A stretch of DNA of 64,000 nt from Euborellia annulipes. Taxonomy: Eukaryota; Arthropoda; Insecta; Dermaptera; Anisolabididae. The position numbers were made by a program, and so were the translations under genes. The DNA is taken from positions 1 through 64,000 of the forward strand of contig JAKCPI010016773.1 of assembly GCA_023213315.1 (NCBI GenBank), written 5' to 3'. The notes under the pieces were generated by a model. It saw only the letters and a program-made list of their open reading frames with translations. It ran no database searches and was not told the DNA's origin. Positions 54,255-64,000 of the stretch are shown in pieces (the stretch's first letter is position 1; each line of letters begins with the position of its first letter).

Positions 54255-54362
54255 GAGACTTCAGCAATGTTGAATTATTTGCGTAGAGCTGGACTTAAAC
54301 TCGAATTGTGTTGAAACTTCAGATCCGTAATCTTATTCGCCTTAGCCACTTGCGTTATCAGG
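54255..54362 (-). repeat. tRNA-like relic (Leu/Ser type)
   Basis: On the minus strand: CAAGTGGCTAAGGCGAATAA plus GATTACGGATCTGAAG, which looks like the D arm to anticodon arm of a class II tRNA. CGAGTTTAAGTCCAGC in the B-box position follows. No matching acceptor stem could be seen. Probably a SINE head of a different subfamily or a decayed tRNA gene. Confidence 0.5.
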
Positions 54363-54369
54363 ATAGTAC

Positions 54370-57030
54370 ATTTATTTGTTATAAATTATTCTAGTGGGAC
54401 CAGAAATTCAATGAATAACCACAGTTTATTAAATTATTTATTCTTCTCTTGAATCTAAAATGCTATTTATAATGTTCAGTAATATACCCGGTATAACACA
54501 TTCTTATTCTTTGATAATCCGTTAATCAAAACATTTTAAATTATTTCTTGATTAGATTATGATTTGTCCAGGTGAGTTTGAATCACATTAAGCTAACTGT
54601 GTGAACTTTGAAAACTAGCTCTTTTCCTAATTTTAATGTCGTTCAGCGACCAACACTCACTCTCTTTCTCCCTCTCTCTCCCTCTCGAATGGCCACATGT
54701 TAAATATTTTAGAAGCTTGTTAGTTTAGCTAATAAATGCTGAAAACTTTTCCTTGGCAAATTAACAAACATCCGAGTCATTTTGAACTCTGTTTTATTTC
54801 CATTCTTAAGCTTTTGGTTTTGCGAGAAAATTTTTATCAATCTTACTTTTGTTAAATTTAAACTAGCAACCGTTTGGTCTAGTTGAAACATTATAAGTAG
54901 GTAGAATTAATTAAAATTTATTTAAAATATTAGGTTATATGTTTTTATATAGACATATGACACTCGTATTTCACTTAGTGTTTTTCAATTGAGTATTTGT
55001 AACTTATTATTTCGGAAAATAATTTACTTACTTCAGAATTACATGTCGAAATACGAATCAAGTATTTATACCAATAAATACATTTATATTGAAACATAAT
55101 ACTTAGTGTTTTTAATAAATTTTAATTAATTCTACTTACTACTTATGATTATAAAAATATTTTCACATACTAATAAGTCATACCCTATTTTAATTTATAG
55201 GCTACTACTTTACTAACTGCGATTACATCCTACACATTTCCGAAAAAAAACAACTTATTCTATTAACTCTATGGACGATAAATAGTTGAAACAGGTAAAT
55301 TATTTAATGAAATTAAGAGATTTTTTTTTTTTAAATCAACAATCAAATAATTCCAATTAATCGAATGAAAATAGGACTTTTGATTAGTGCAAAAAAAAAA
55401 AAAAAACAATTCCAATTTAAAACTGATTTGATTTGATTTCTCTAATCCCCATTCATTGATTCATTAATTAATTTCAATTTAATGAGAAATTATTTATAGA
55501 TTTATTTTCAGCTTTCATCCGTAGGCTCTCGTTGAAACATTTTTTAAATTTATACAAATAATTTTTGTTTTCCCTCTAAAGAAGATTGTTAAAAAAAATC
55601 GAACGTCGTTTAATAAGATTTGAAAGCCAAGACTGGCATATTTTCTTGTCTCTCTGACAGTCTTCGCCCTCTCTCCCTCTCTAGTGCGATGCCAATTTCT
55701 TTTCCCAATCACATCTGTCTTTGATATGTCAATATAGTGTGATTATTAGAAAGAAAAAAAAATTTAAGAATCCATCTTATTTATTATTAATTATAATCTC
55801 TTTTCATCTCACATCGAAGAAGATATTTTTCGATTGTGTAAATATTATTTTTATCGACAAACTCCGATTTTTTTTGGCATTACTTTTTAATACTAACTAA
55901 CAGATGGATCGTCCTTTTGTCAACTATTTAATGAATTTTTCGAACAAAAACTCCAGCACATGTTTATTTCGAAATTTTTTAATGAGATTGAACAAACTTC
56001 GTCTGCTCTAATGCAAACCTGGAGCAATTAATCGAAAATCTATTAATTAATTGATCATTTGGGTTGCCTAATTTAAACAAATATATCTGGATTTATTCTT
56101 GTAATTGTTTAAAATTTAAAACAAAAACTATCTTTTTTCTTTCTTTCATTCAAACAATAAAAAAGAGAAGAAGGTAAAATAAAATGCGAAAGACCTAGAG
56201 GTAAATTTTATTTCACAAAATAGTAAAAACAACTAAAGTGAAATAAGTGAAGTTGAAAGAAATAAAGTATTTAGTTTAGACTACCGATAGTCGAGAGAAA
56301 ATAGTTTTTTTCCCCCAGTTAAACAAAAAGTATTTGATTCAACTAACGGAGTGAAATTAAATAGATATCTTTTTTTTTTAATTTCTTGCTTACATCATTT
56401 TTGAAATTTGTTATTCTAAATATTTATAGTAGCGGCATTGATCTCTGTAGGTCAAAACAGGGCAAGCATGCCATAGAGGTCAGGAATGCCTAAATGAATT
56501 CCATACATAGGTTTGAGCCATCCCAATAGAATACCTCAGAGCTTAATATTAAGAGTAATAAATGTGAATAAATAATTTTACAATAAGTAATAATAATCGT
56601 AGCCTAAAGGGGGAGTTAAAAAATTCCTACTTAAAAAGATAATATAATAATCAATTAAATTCGTATTTCCTGTTACTCAAAAATATATTAATATAAAGAA
56701 TGGCGAGGTTGCTGTTTGGGTTGCCAACTAACCAGGCGAATATAAAGAATTTCATTGATGTTGTTTGTTGTGAGAATACAATCGAAAGAGAAATAAATTT
56801 TGCCAATTTCCAAAATTTATCACTCTTTCTAGAAATAAGTAATTAGAAATAGAACAATTTGTTTAAAATTTTTTACTCTTTGTTTGCGACTTTTTCAGAT
56901 ATTTAATTCCTAGGACTATTGTTCTTTTATGCAAATAAAATTTCTGTTAGGTAGAAAATAAAATTCCACAAGTACTTTAAAAGTAGGGTTGGATATTTTT
57001 CAGAGAAAAAAAATTTTATTTAAACTTTTT
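54370..57030. other. AT-rich, nothing recognised
   Basis: CT-rich tracts at 54658-54685 and 55660-55685 (the latter followed by TAG|TGCGATG, acceptor-like). A less AT-rich part at 56440-56530 contains no known motif. No gene supported. Confidence 0.45.
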
Positions 57031-57039
57031 ATTAGGAAC

Positions 57040-57105
57040 TGATTGGTTTTGTAACCGAAGCAGAGGTTTCGGCCAGTTTCGAACAAAAATCCTGGTTGTT
57101 GTCTA
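57040..57105. repeat. Short TTTCGG-motif patch
   Basis: CCGAAGCAGAGGTTTCGGCC plus AGTTTCGAACAAAAATCCTGG echoes TTTCGGCCAGTTTCGGTCAAA with AATACTGGTTTCC at 5122-5160, in the same order. It is likely a second, shorter copy of that repeat. Confidence 0.55.
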
Positions 57106-57109
57106 TATT

Positions 57110-58120
57110 TTTGTTTTATTACTACTGAAATTCATTAATATTTTACTAATTGTATATTAATTTTGAGTGCGATTTCATTCAAAAGAACATCCTAAGGTCT
57201 ACTTAGGATTTTGGAATTCAAATATTTATTAGTAGTAGTATTTAAAAATTATTTAACCCCCCTCTCATGATCTCTAAATTTTTTTTTAATAAAAAATCGA
57301 ATTTTAATTAAATTTATAAAGTACCCTAACCACTTGAAGATCTCTTTTTAAAAAAGTACACATTTTTTAATAATTTCTCTCAGTCTTCAATCATATATGC
57401 CAGTGATGTGGTTATTTCAAAAAATAACTTTACTAGGCTCTTACTGAGATGTTTTCATTGCCATGCCATGAACATTGCGTTCTTACGTTAGATCTGTTCA
57501 TTCGCCTTCTTATTTTTACTTTTTTTATGTAGTATTTTGTTTTAAGTCTTCTTTCTCTTTAAACAAAAAAATATCATATAAAAGACAGCTTTAAGTTATT
57601 TGACCATCCTTAATAAATAAATTATTGCGATGACCCTTGTATGTTTTTTTATCATAAATTCTCAAAAGAATTTTTATTATTTTTTTAGTAAACCAACAAA
57701 ACAATAATAGGAATTTTTCAATTAATATTTAGCCTTGCCTCGTGGAGTAGTGACAAAAGTTTTATGATTCTCTTTTCACATAAAATTTATTTGAAAATTT
57801 AATTAAAATATCTAAGAACGGAAAAAAAGAAAAAATGTTTTGATAGTTAAATGAATCAGTTATAATCACTGTATAATCTACCTTTAAAGCAAAACTACCT
57901 CTATAAAGAACATTTTTTTAAATTCTCTTTTTATTTTGCTTAATTATTTGAACTTAAATAATAATAATAAATAACCCAGTACACTCACATCCTCAAAAAA
58001 AAAATAATAATAATATTACGTCTGTAAGAGTTCAAAATTTTATACATTTATAGTTTTTAAGTAAAAACAAATCAGCGGCAGCCGGTTATTCTGGAAACGC
58101 AAATAAACACCCGGAAATAG
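57110..58120. other. AT-rich, nothing recognised
   Basis: (ATAAT)n at 57955-57970 and 58001-58015. No gene or shared repeat seen. Confidence 0.45.
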
Positions 58121-58125
58121 CTTAG

Positions 58126-58545
58126 AAAAAAAGTGACTCACTGGGTTTAAACCTCTCCTCGAGAGCAGTCGAACAGGATGCACAATTGAGAGTGCAATAC
58201 GGCCTTCTGACTTCAAGTAACGGGGATAGTTGGGCTCTACGGGGTGATGGCAATTCGGACGCAGAAGATGTTCCAGCGCCTGATTGTACGGGTAAACGAA
58301 GAGAGCTAGTCATTGATGGTGTCACCGTCAATGTAGTCGACACCGGTGACGATGACGTCGTGGACTTGGCTGAAGAAGAGGACGCGGAAGCCGCGTGTGC
58401 CATGGTCCAGAGACCGGAAGTCTCCGGGTCTGGTGTTATAGAGGGTTGCGGGCGCAAAACTAACTCGTACCGTCGACTACCAAAAACCTCCCCTCGACCC
58501 TCGGAAATCGATCCAGAAGGATGCATGCGCACACAGCCTCCAATA
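58126..58545. other. Candidate coding exon, strand unresolved
   Basis: A patch of about 55% GC in AT-rich DNA, open on both strands. The plus frame is open from 58126, after a TAG at 58123. It gives LRVQYGLLTSSNGDSWALRG, later ELVIDGVTVNVVDTG, then an acidic stretch DDDVVDLAEEEDAEAA. Purine-N-pyrimidine codons are frequent, which favours this strand. There is no ATG near its start and no strong splice pair. The minus frame has an ATG at about 58526, is Ser/Thr-rich, and ends beside a strong donor CCA|GTGAGT near 58138, which would suit a first exon. No domain recognised on either strand. Confidence 0.3.
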
Positions 58546-58551
58546 GAGATC

Positions 58552-58585
58552 TCGCTCTCTCACGCTCTCTCTCTCTCTCTAGCTC
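58552..58585. repeat. (CT)n tract
   Basis: CTCTCTCACGCTCTCTCTCTCTCTCTAG. If the minus-strand exon reading is right, this would be a (GA)n 5' leader or promoter element. It ends in a CTAG that could also mimic a splice acceptor on the plus strand. Confidence 0.75.
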
Positions 58586-58794
58586 TGCTAAAAACTTCGA
58601 TTTTGATCAAATCGATTGAAATTATATTCGGCCATCTCTCTATAACCACCAACCACTTGTTGAATTTGTATTTTTTTTTTTTTTTTTGCCTTTCAACCGT
58701 ATAAATTAAACAAATTTCAAATCTCCTGGGCTCTAATTCTATGTTTCGAGACTACCATAAAAGCTGCTCATTTAAAATTTATAAAATAATAGAG

Positions 58795-58880
58795 ATTGTA
58801 AAGTTTAGAGGTATAGATTTCAACTCTTATGCTAGAGGTCAGGAGTTAGCTTCCCATTCCAAGCGAAGACAATTGTCTAA
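58795..58880 (+). mobile_element. SINE (family C) head fragment
   Basis: AAGTTTAGAGGTATAGATTT (A-box-like), CTAGAGGTCAGGAGTTAGCT, TCCCATTCCAAGCGAAGAC in tRNA/SINE order on the plus strand. The B box is altered (GGAGTTAGCTTCCC) and the tail is absent. Confidence 0.6.
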
Positions 58881-58884
58881 ATTA

Positions 58885-59120
58885 TATTGAATACCAATTA
58901 ATTTAGAAAAATAGAAATACTTAAAATTAAAAATTCTCTTAAAAAGTTAATATGACGAAGATCTGAGAAGTAAAAATTGAAATCACCAACAATGAAGTGT
59001 ATTTTATTTTCTTTCTACAGAATAATAAAGATAATCGCCAAATTTACAATTTCCTTAGTATGTAGAGACTACCCCACAAGTGCTCGAGAGTGGAGCCTTG
59101 AGCTTAGACAACTAAACCAA
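58885..59120. other. AT-rich, nothing recognised
   Basis: No feature seen. Confidence 0.4.
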
Positions 59121-59126
59121 TAGAGT

Positions 59127-59381
59127 AGACCCTCGCTTAGCGAGCACCTCTCATAACGAGTAATTCGCATAACGAGCAAAACAAATTGAAAAAGAATTAC
59201 TTGCTTACAGCGCGACGTTTCGCGTAACGAGTGGAAAACTTGGGAGAAGACCCGGATTGTGCGCATATTACATCAGTCTATGTTGTGGTGGGGACAGTAT
59301 TATGAGGGAGAAAGTTATTGTTTCGTATAACGAGTTTTTCTGGAACGAATTATCCTCGTTAAGCGAGGTTCCATGGTGTTT
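59127..59381. mobile_element. Pogo/Tigger-like MITE, copy 2
   Basis: The left end GAGTAGACCCTCGCTTAGCG and right end CGTTAAGCGAGGTTCCATGG are inverted. The interior repeats TAACGAGTAATTCGCATAAC- and CGCGTAACGAG-type units and shares ATTGTTTCGTATAACGAG with the copy at 8953 (which has it inverted). The minus-strand frame at 59069-59266 crosses it and is not a gene. Confidence 0.65.
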
Positions 59382-59455
59382 TTAAAATAAATAAATCATC
59401 TATTTTTTAATGCAACTGAGGGGGAAACTTTTAAGATAACGCTTCCCAAGACTAA

Positions 59456-59782
59456 GGCTGAACGCACACCAATTGAGTAAAACCCTCTTGAACGTTTTGT
59501 CCAAGAGCGGAACGTTTTGCTCAATGTCAACACACACCGATTAGGCAAAATGTTTTGCCATTGGCGTTTTGCCTAATCGGTGTGCGTTGGCATTGGAAAA
59601 AATGTTCGGACATTGAGCAAAAACGCTCAATGACAAAACATTTTGTTCAATGATGTCGAATCATGCTCAATTGTGTTGTGCGTTGCCCCATAGAAAAGCA
59701 TTGAAAAAAAAACAGTTTTAGGCACGATTAGTCAAAAACGTTTGTCCAAGAGCGTTTTTGCTCATATGGTGTGCATTCAGCC
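59456..59782. mobile_element. PIF/Harbinger-like MITE
   Basis: The left end GGCTGAACGCACACCAATTG and right end ATATGGTGTGCATTCAGCC are inverted repeats of about 22 bp. TAA lies on both sides (59453-59455 and 59783-59785), a TWA-type 3-bp duplication. The interior is full of (G/C)AAAACGTTTTGTCC-like and ATTGAGCAAAA motifs in both orientations. CACACCGATTAGGCAAAA / TTTTGCCTAATCGGTGTG forms an inner hairpin at about 59534-59583. Confidence 0.8.
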
Positions 59783-59901
59783 TAAGCATTTTGGTTGCCT
59801 GAGCTCAAGGCTCGGCTCTCGTGGCGCCAACTGTGCAGTACCAGGATGTGGTTAAATGTTTGTTGGAAGATGCCAAAAAATTATGCGATCTCTGAAATAA
59901 T

Positions 59902-60045
59902 TTTTTTCGGCATCTAAGGTGATTTATACCCCGTCTCTATTTATTTCAATTGATTAAAATCCCATTCGATTGAAACAAATTTTAGCCGCAAGGGTACTCC
60001 TGACCCCTAGAGCACGAGATAAACCCTCTGTCCTGATATTCGAAG
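59902..60045 (-). mobile_element. tRNA-derived SINE (family C)
   Basis: Antisense tail TTTTTTCGGCATCTAAGGTG and ACCCCGTCTCTATTTATTTC, then the body AATTGATTAAAATCCCATTC. The head region reads GGGTACTCCTGACCCCTAGA with a mutated B box (minus: AGGGGTCAGGAGTACCC). Confidence 0.72.
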
Positions 60046-60049
60046 AGAA

Positions 60050-61180
60050 AAATCGTGAAATTTCTTCCAACTGAATTATTACCGTATTATAACCAGAATT
60101 GGTAAACAAATAATTTTCTCAATATAATTTATTATTATTTCCGCTTTTGATATCTGTTTTCTATTCTTTCCGCTTTCATTGGACTGACATGAATAACTTC
60201 TTCCTTTGGGAATGATAAATATTAATAAAATAAATAATCAAGTGAAATTTTCCAGATAATAAAAAAAATTTATATTATAATTCTCTTGGGTAACTGAGGC
60301 TGTTTTATATAATCAATATTATTTTAATTATGTCCAACCGAATTTTTTAAATAAATTATTTAGATGGCAAGCAACCATTGATTTTATAAAAAATTTTTAT
60401 TTTTATTAATCCCCTTTCATCAGCTTCGATTGATTTATTAATTTTCGTCATTCGGTGTTTTTCTTTCGTTAAATAGAAAAAACTTTCTTAATATACCCAA
60501 ATCCATTTGGGCGTAAGCTTATCTGTTTTGTGCCATAGTGATTCATATATTCAGTTCTGGGAATTGGGGAAACGCATCAAAATCATATCATATTTAATAA
60601 AAAATATATTTGTCTCTTGTGCTAGCATAAATCAATGAGATTGATGTCTGAATTCAAAATTGAAATAATTCATGATAATAAAAAAGAGAGACGTCATTTT
60701 CAATAACAGAAATCTTTGCCAAAACTAGACAAAGTTATTTTGCATATTAAACTATTGAGCAACTGAAAGTGATATTTTATATGTAATTTTCTAGAAATGA
60801 ATAATCAAAAAAAAAAAAACCAAGATGATTCAGATGATGAAATACAAAAACAATAATGCTGTCAAAAGGAATTTTTTTCATTGGAGATCCGGAAAATATT
60901 CTTGGTAAAACCTGAATATATAGACCTATATCTAAATTTCTTTGAAAGCGATTTTATTGCTTTTAAATGCCTGTTTTATTGACTTTCTTAAAATTGCTAT
61001 TAAAAGAGTCTTTTCGTTATTAGCTTGAATTTTAGATTTTTTCATAATAAATTTAATGAATTTTATGTGAAATATCAAAAAATGTGGATTAACAAAATAA
61101 CTCCAGAACAAAAAAATCTCTCGATCTTCAAGTTTTATACTTAAGCTATATATACGTTTCGTAGAGGTTTTGTGGAATTT
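60050..61180. other. AT-rich, nothing recognised
   Basis: A-run at 60808. A minus-strand Lys/Ile-rich frame at 60932-61183 is unsupported. Confidence 0.45.
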
Positions 61181-61187
61181 CAATAAA

Positions 61188-61245
61188 ATCGGCTATAGCG
61201 TACTAGTATTTTACCCATGTACTTTTTAATTTTCTTCATGAATAC
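61188..61245 (+). mobile_element. Family A internal fragment, decayed
   Basis: ATCGGCTATAGCGTACTAGT plus ATTTTACCCATGTACTTTTTA aligns with ATCGGCCAAAAAGTACTAGT plus ACTTTACTGATGTACTTTTTC of intact copies. Confidence 0.55.
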
Positions 61246-61249
61246 AATT

Positions 61250-61950
61250 GGAATTTCTCTCTATAGGTTACTTTAGTATACTTTAGTATTATTATTGAAA
61301 AAATATCTCAAAGCAAACACTTGAATATTAGAATTAATATAATTAAATTAAAATTCATTTTTAGAAATTAATGGAATATTTGAATGCTATTTTTTAGTAT
61401 TTTATGAAGATAGCAGAAGAAAAATTTGTTTTGTTTCAGATCTTTTTATCATTTTTGAATTTAATTTTTTATTAGAGGTGAATAAAATAAAAAAAATATA
61501 TCCTGTGACTCTATTATATCTCAAGCCCTTTTTTTTTTACCAATGTCGTCATGACATAATACAGATAAAAAAATTCACTTAAATTGTAAACAAAATCTCT
61601 TTCAAAACGAATGGTTTCTATGGAAACTCTGAATCGCTTGCTCTTTTTGTCAATCTCCTAATTGAATCTGGCAGTGAATTCTTATAAAAGATTCAAGTTT
61701 TAAAGGGTGGGAATGAAACTTAATCCCCAAAAAATTAACAGCTTAGTTAGGATTTAATTAACATCGACCCAACTGTATTTGAAAACTAATTTCTTTTTTT
61801 ATCTACTAAAAATATTAATAAATATAAATAAATTACTTTTTTTTTTAAATTGTAAGTCATTTGGGCTTATGCGATGATTTAACTTTTTAAAAGTATACTG
61901 TATAGTAGGAAAAACCCCAATTATTGTGGAGTTTAACAACCCTCTTTATT
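61250..61950. other. AT-rich, nothing recognised
   Basis: No gene or shared repeat seen. Confidence 0.4.
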
Positions 61951-61954
61951 CGGG

Positions 61955-62200
61955 TCACCAATCCAGATGTTTAGATCTGATTTTCATTGCTTGTTGACTT
62001 GAAAGTTGCCCTCTTTCTTCTTACCAGATCCACCGGCTAATGAAATTAAAAATTTTCTTCTTTCTTTCAATATTAGCCATTACTTTTGTGGATTGGTGAA
62101 AAGGTTCAAAGGGATGTGGCTATTTAGGGGTTTTAATGTTATTATAAATTTTAGTATACCGATGTTAACCAGGAGACGTTCCACACTATGGTTTCTAGAG
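61955..62200. repeat. Family H, copy 2, with inverted ends
   Basis: GGGTCACCAATCCAGATG (61959) is inverted to TGTGGATTGGTGAAAA (62088). TATACCGATGTTAACCAGG plus AGACGTTCCACA (62155) matches 17565-17605. Both loci carry the same two motifs at different spacing, so a common but rearranged repeat is likely. The plus frame at 62006-62227 overlaps it and shows no domain. Confidence 0.45.
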
Positions 62201-62639
62201 TTCACCCACGCCTTGCCACGAGCTTAGTGGCTGTTTATGAAAAAAAAAAAACATAAACGCCCCTGGTTGTTGCAACCAATCAAAATGAAAGCTTGCATTA
62301 ACTTGAAATGAGCTACTTTTCTTAATATCTTGGTGTATAAAAGCAATTCGAATAATAGTCTATCATACAATGAATTTTAATCTCTCTTTTACCTTCAATT
62401 TTTAACACATTCTATTCCACGAAGAATCTCTCCTTTATTACAAAATATAAATAGAAATGGAAATCAAACTAACCTAGAAAAGATCCTAATCTTATAATGA
62501 GACAATATTTGTTGACTCAACGGCAAACTTTGTGTTTATTTAGCATACAAAAGGTGTAGAAACGAAAATGGGGGAGGAAAATATCTCTAACTAAACGTGA
62601 TGAGAAACTTATATTATAAAAATTTTTATAACTTTATAG

Positions 62640-62712
62640 ATACATTTTACTCTTGTTCTTGAAGGGAGATAGAGGAAATAGTTACCATGGTAACAAATAT
62701 AAATATTTTTTC
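62640..62712 (+). mobile_element. Family A internal fragment
   Basis: CATTTTACTCTTGTTCTTGA, GGGAGATAGAGGAAATAGTT and ACCATGGTAACAAATATAAA match the CATGGTAACAAAATATAAA block of family A. Neither end is present. Confidence 0.65.
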
Positions 62713-62744
62713 TGTTTGTACCTCGGTAGTCATCGATATGTTAA

Positions 62745-62798
62745 GGGGGTGTAGGAGCGCAGCACGCTAGCATCTACACCAGAGCCCGAGGGCTACAA
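62745..62798 (-). mobile_element. SINE-like head fragment with hairpin
   Basis: Minus strand: CCCTCGGGCTCTGGTGTAGA plus TGCTAGCGTGCTGC, close to the start of the SINE at 24772 (CCCTCGGGCTTGGTGTAGTTGG). GGTGTAG...CTACACC makes a short hairpin. Confidence 0.5.
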
Positions 62799-62804
62799 AA
62801 AGTG

Positions 62805-63090
62805 TTATTGATTACAATAAAATACAACGTTTCGTCTGCCAATTCTACAGGCATCATTGAACAATGAACACTGACTTAGTTTTGAATTACTATTTGCCAT
62901 TTATATTTATAAAATTTGTATTTATGGAATGCTTATCTACTTTGTCATATTAGATGGGAGTTTATGACGATTCGCATAACATCTGTTGCTTGTACTGAGG
63001 ATGATTCCATCTCACTGGGATCTAAATATCTACAAATAAACGGATAATTCGCAAAATTATTTAATTTTTGGCCAACGGTCCTTAAAAAAA
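62805..63090. mobile_element. Palindrome-class element, one arm of the 2816 type
   Basis: 62935-63090 repeats the right arm of 2816-3187: TTTGTCATATTAGATGGGAG, ACTGAGGATGATTCCATCTC, ACTGGGATCTAAATATCTAC, AAATAAACGGATAATTCGC and TTTTTGGCCAACGGTCCTTA. The matching left arm is missing. In its place (62829-62870) is a different palindrome-class end, reading on the minus strand CAATGATGCCTGTAGAATTG plus GCAGACGAAACGTTG. Confidence 0.6.
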
Positions 63091-63119
63091 AATTGAATTA
63101 GTATTTGATACAGAGTTTT

Positions 63120-63372
63120 TGCTCAGGGGCCCACATCTTGTGGGTACGTGGATGGCGACCACGAGCTGCCCGAGCTGGGACCTTCCTTCAGTTCTTTGTA
63201 TGTCTGTCTCTTCCTTTCTCTTTTCAACTGGCGTCAGACCGTGCGACGGGCCGGCCTGTCATATTTCTTTCGGTCGTAAAAAGACATGATAGGACTGGAG
63301 GGGAAAAGTGAGGTCCACCGATCCCGCATCGCGGGAATAAGGCGAGGACAGAAGAAGAAGAAGAAGAAGACT
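63120..63372 (+). mobile_element. Family B retroposon with (GAA)n tail
   Basis: GCTCAGGGGCCCACATCTTG, GGATGGCGACCACGAGCTGC, GCGTCAGACCGTGCGACGGG, CCGGCCTGTCATATTTCTTT and AAGGCGAGGACAGAAGAAGA, ending in (GAA)n. It agrees with 52097-52344 over its full length. No clear duplication is visible. Confidence 0.85.
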
Positions 63373-63375
63373 GAT

Positions 63376-64000
63376 AGTTTGATTTTTTAATTTAATATAT
63401 TCTTTTTTAAATTTTATTTAGCCCTGGTCTTCTCGAGTCTGGTCGTTCAGTGTGATTCACCTTTAAAATATTATGTAGATGATTGATTCAAAAAAATAGA
63501 GCGATGGATTATTAAAGCATAAACCAGAGCTTCGTCTAGTATGAAAAGGCAGTCTCAAAATTCTCTCGTCTCTTTTATGCATTGGATTATATATAGTATT
63601 TTTATAATTAATAAACAAAATCCTCTCTCCTCAAATATTATTCTTGGCTAGACTACCCCTAGCACGAATTTGTATACGTCCATATTCGCAAGGATAAGTA
63701 AAATTTTCTTTAACGTGATTTTTATTTCATCCATTGTGTCATATAAGCAATTTTCGGAACTCATTCCATTTTTTCGTAATTATTTAAATAAATTTAAATA
63801 CCCTTTAAATATAAATTATCATATAGCATATTAAAAAAATCCAAAAAATAAATAAAAAGTTTAATGAATATTTAATCGGGGATAAATCTAAAGGCGATAT
63901 CAAACATGAATCGCTAAAAAAACAATTTTAATTTTATACACAAACAAAACTGTTTTCATAACAGAGGTAGGTGTGTATATGTATGTACCAGGTATACGTT
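63376..64000. other. AT-rich, nothing recognised
   Basis: No gene or shared repeat seen to the end of the window. Confidence 0.45.

Noticed and set aside
54255..54362. Functional tRNA-Leu/Ser gene
   Set aside because: The D-arm and B-box-like parts are recognisable, but the acceptor stem and a clean anticodon loop are not.

Overview
This is eukaryotic, almost certainly animal, non-coding DNA. It is very AT-rich, crowded with poly(A)/poly(T) and (TA)n tracts, and has no long reading frame, no operon structure and no complete conserved protein. The repeat content (Pol III tRNA-like SINEs, hAT, mariner/Tc1, pogo-like and PIF/Harbinger-like MITEs, a palindromic mariner remnant) fits an arthropod. 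A crustacean such as a copepod is my guess, without a diagnostic marker. The window looks like intergenic or deep intronic sequence. Only four short, less AT-rich patches (about 10540-10780, 26100-26340, 31690-31935 and 58126-58545) could be exon or promoter material, and none is proven.

Layout. The dominant repeat, called family A here, occurs about 17 times in whole or part. It has a short palindrome at its 5' end (TACTTTCTCTTACC ... AGAGAAAGTA) and a long hairpin of about 90 nt at its 3' end. The apex of that hairpin can carry the 5'-terminal 13-mer in both orientations. Full-length copies lie at 4373-5063 (-), 19056-19553 (+) and 51156-51843 (+). The second repeat is a tRNA-derived SINE (family C) with visible A and B boxes and a conserved tail, present about 16 times. 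A third (family B) is a GC-richer retroposon with a (GAA)n tail; one copy has a target-site duplication of about 16 bp. Families D, F and H are short repeated segments of unknown origin.

DNA transposon relics with readable target-site duplications are scattered through the window: hAT-like at 21222-21473, 34128-34392 and 42934-43165 (8 bp), Tc1/mariner-like at 17876-18030 and 32016-32707 (TA), and PIF/Harbinger-like at 38413-38689 and 59456-59782 (TTA/TAA). A 1.66-kb fold-back at 14635-16298 has an ATAA duplication.

A separate class of palindromes (2816, 5611, 12007, 35670, 42690, 45408 and 62805) carries a CTGAnGA...GAAAC-like core, and two of them have perfect 12-13 bp duplications. I read these as possible hammerhead-ribozyme-bearing retroelements of the Penelope/retrozyme type. 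That is an inference.

How the parts relate: the elements are heavily nested (A inside C, hAT inside C, pogo inside C, MITE inside A, and a three-level nest at 42690-43615), so their relative ages can be ordered. I see no cooperating gene system. The most interesting material is the structure of family A, the palindrome class with ribozyme-like cores, and a 31-bp tandem array made from a piece of the SINE.
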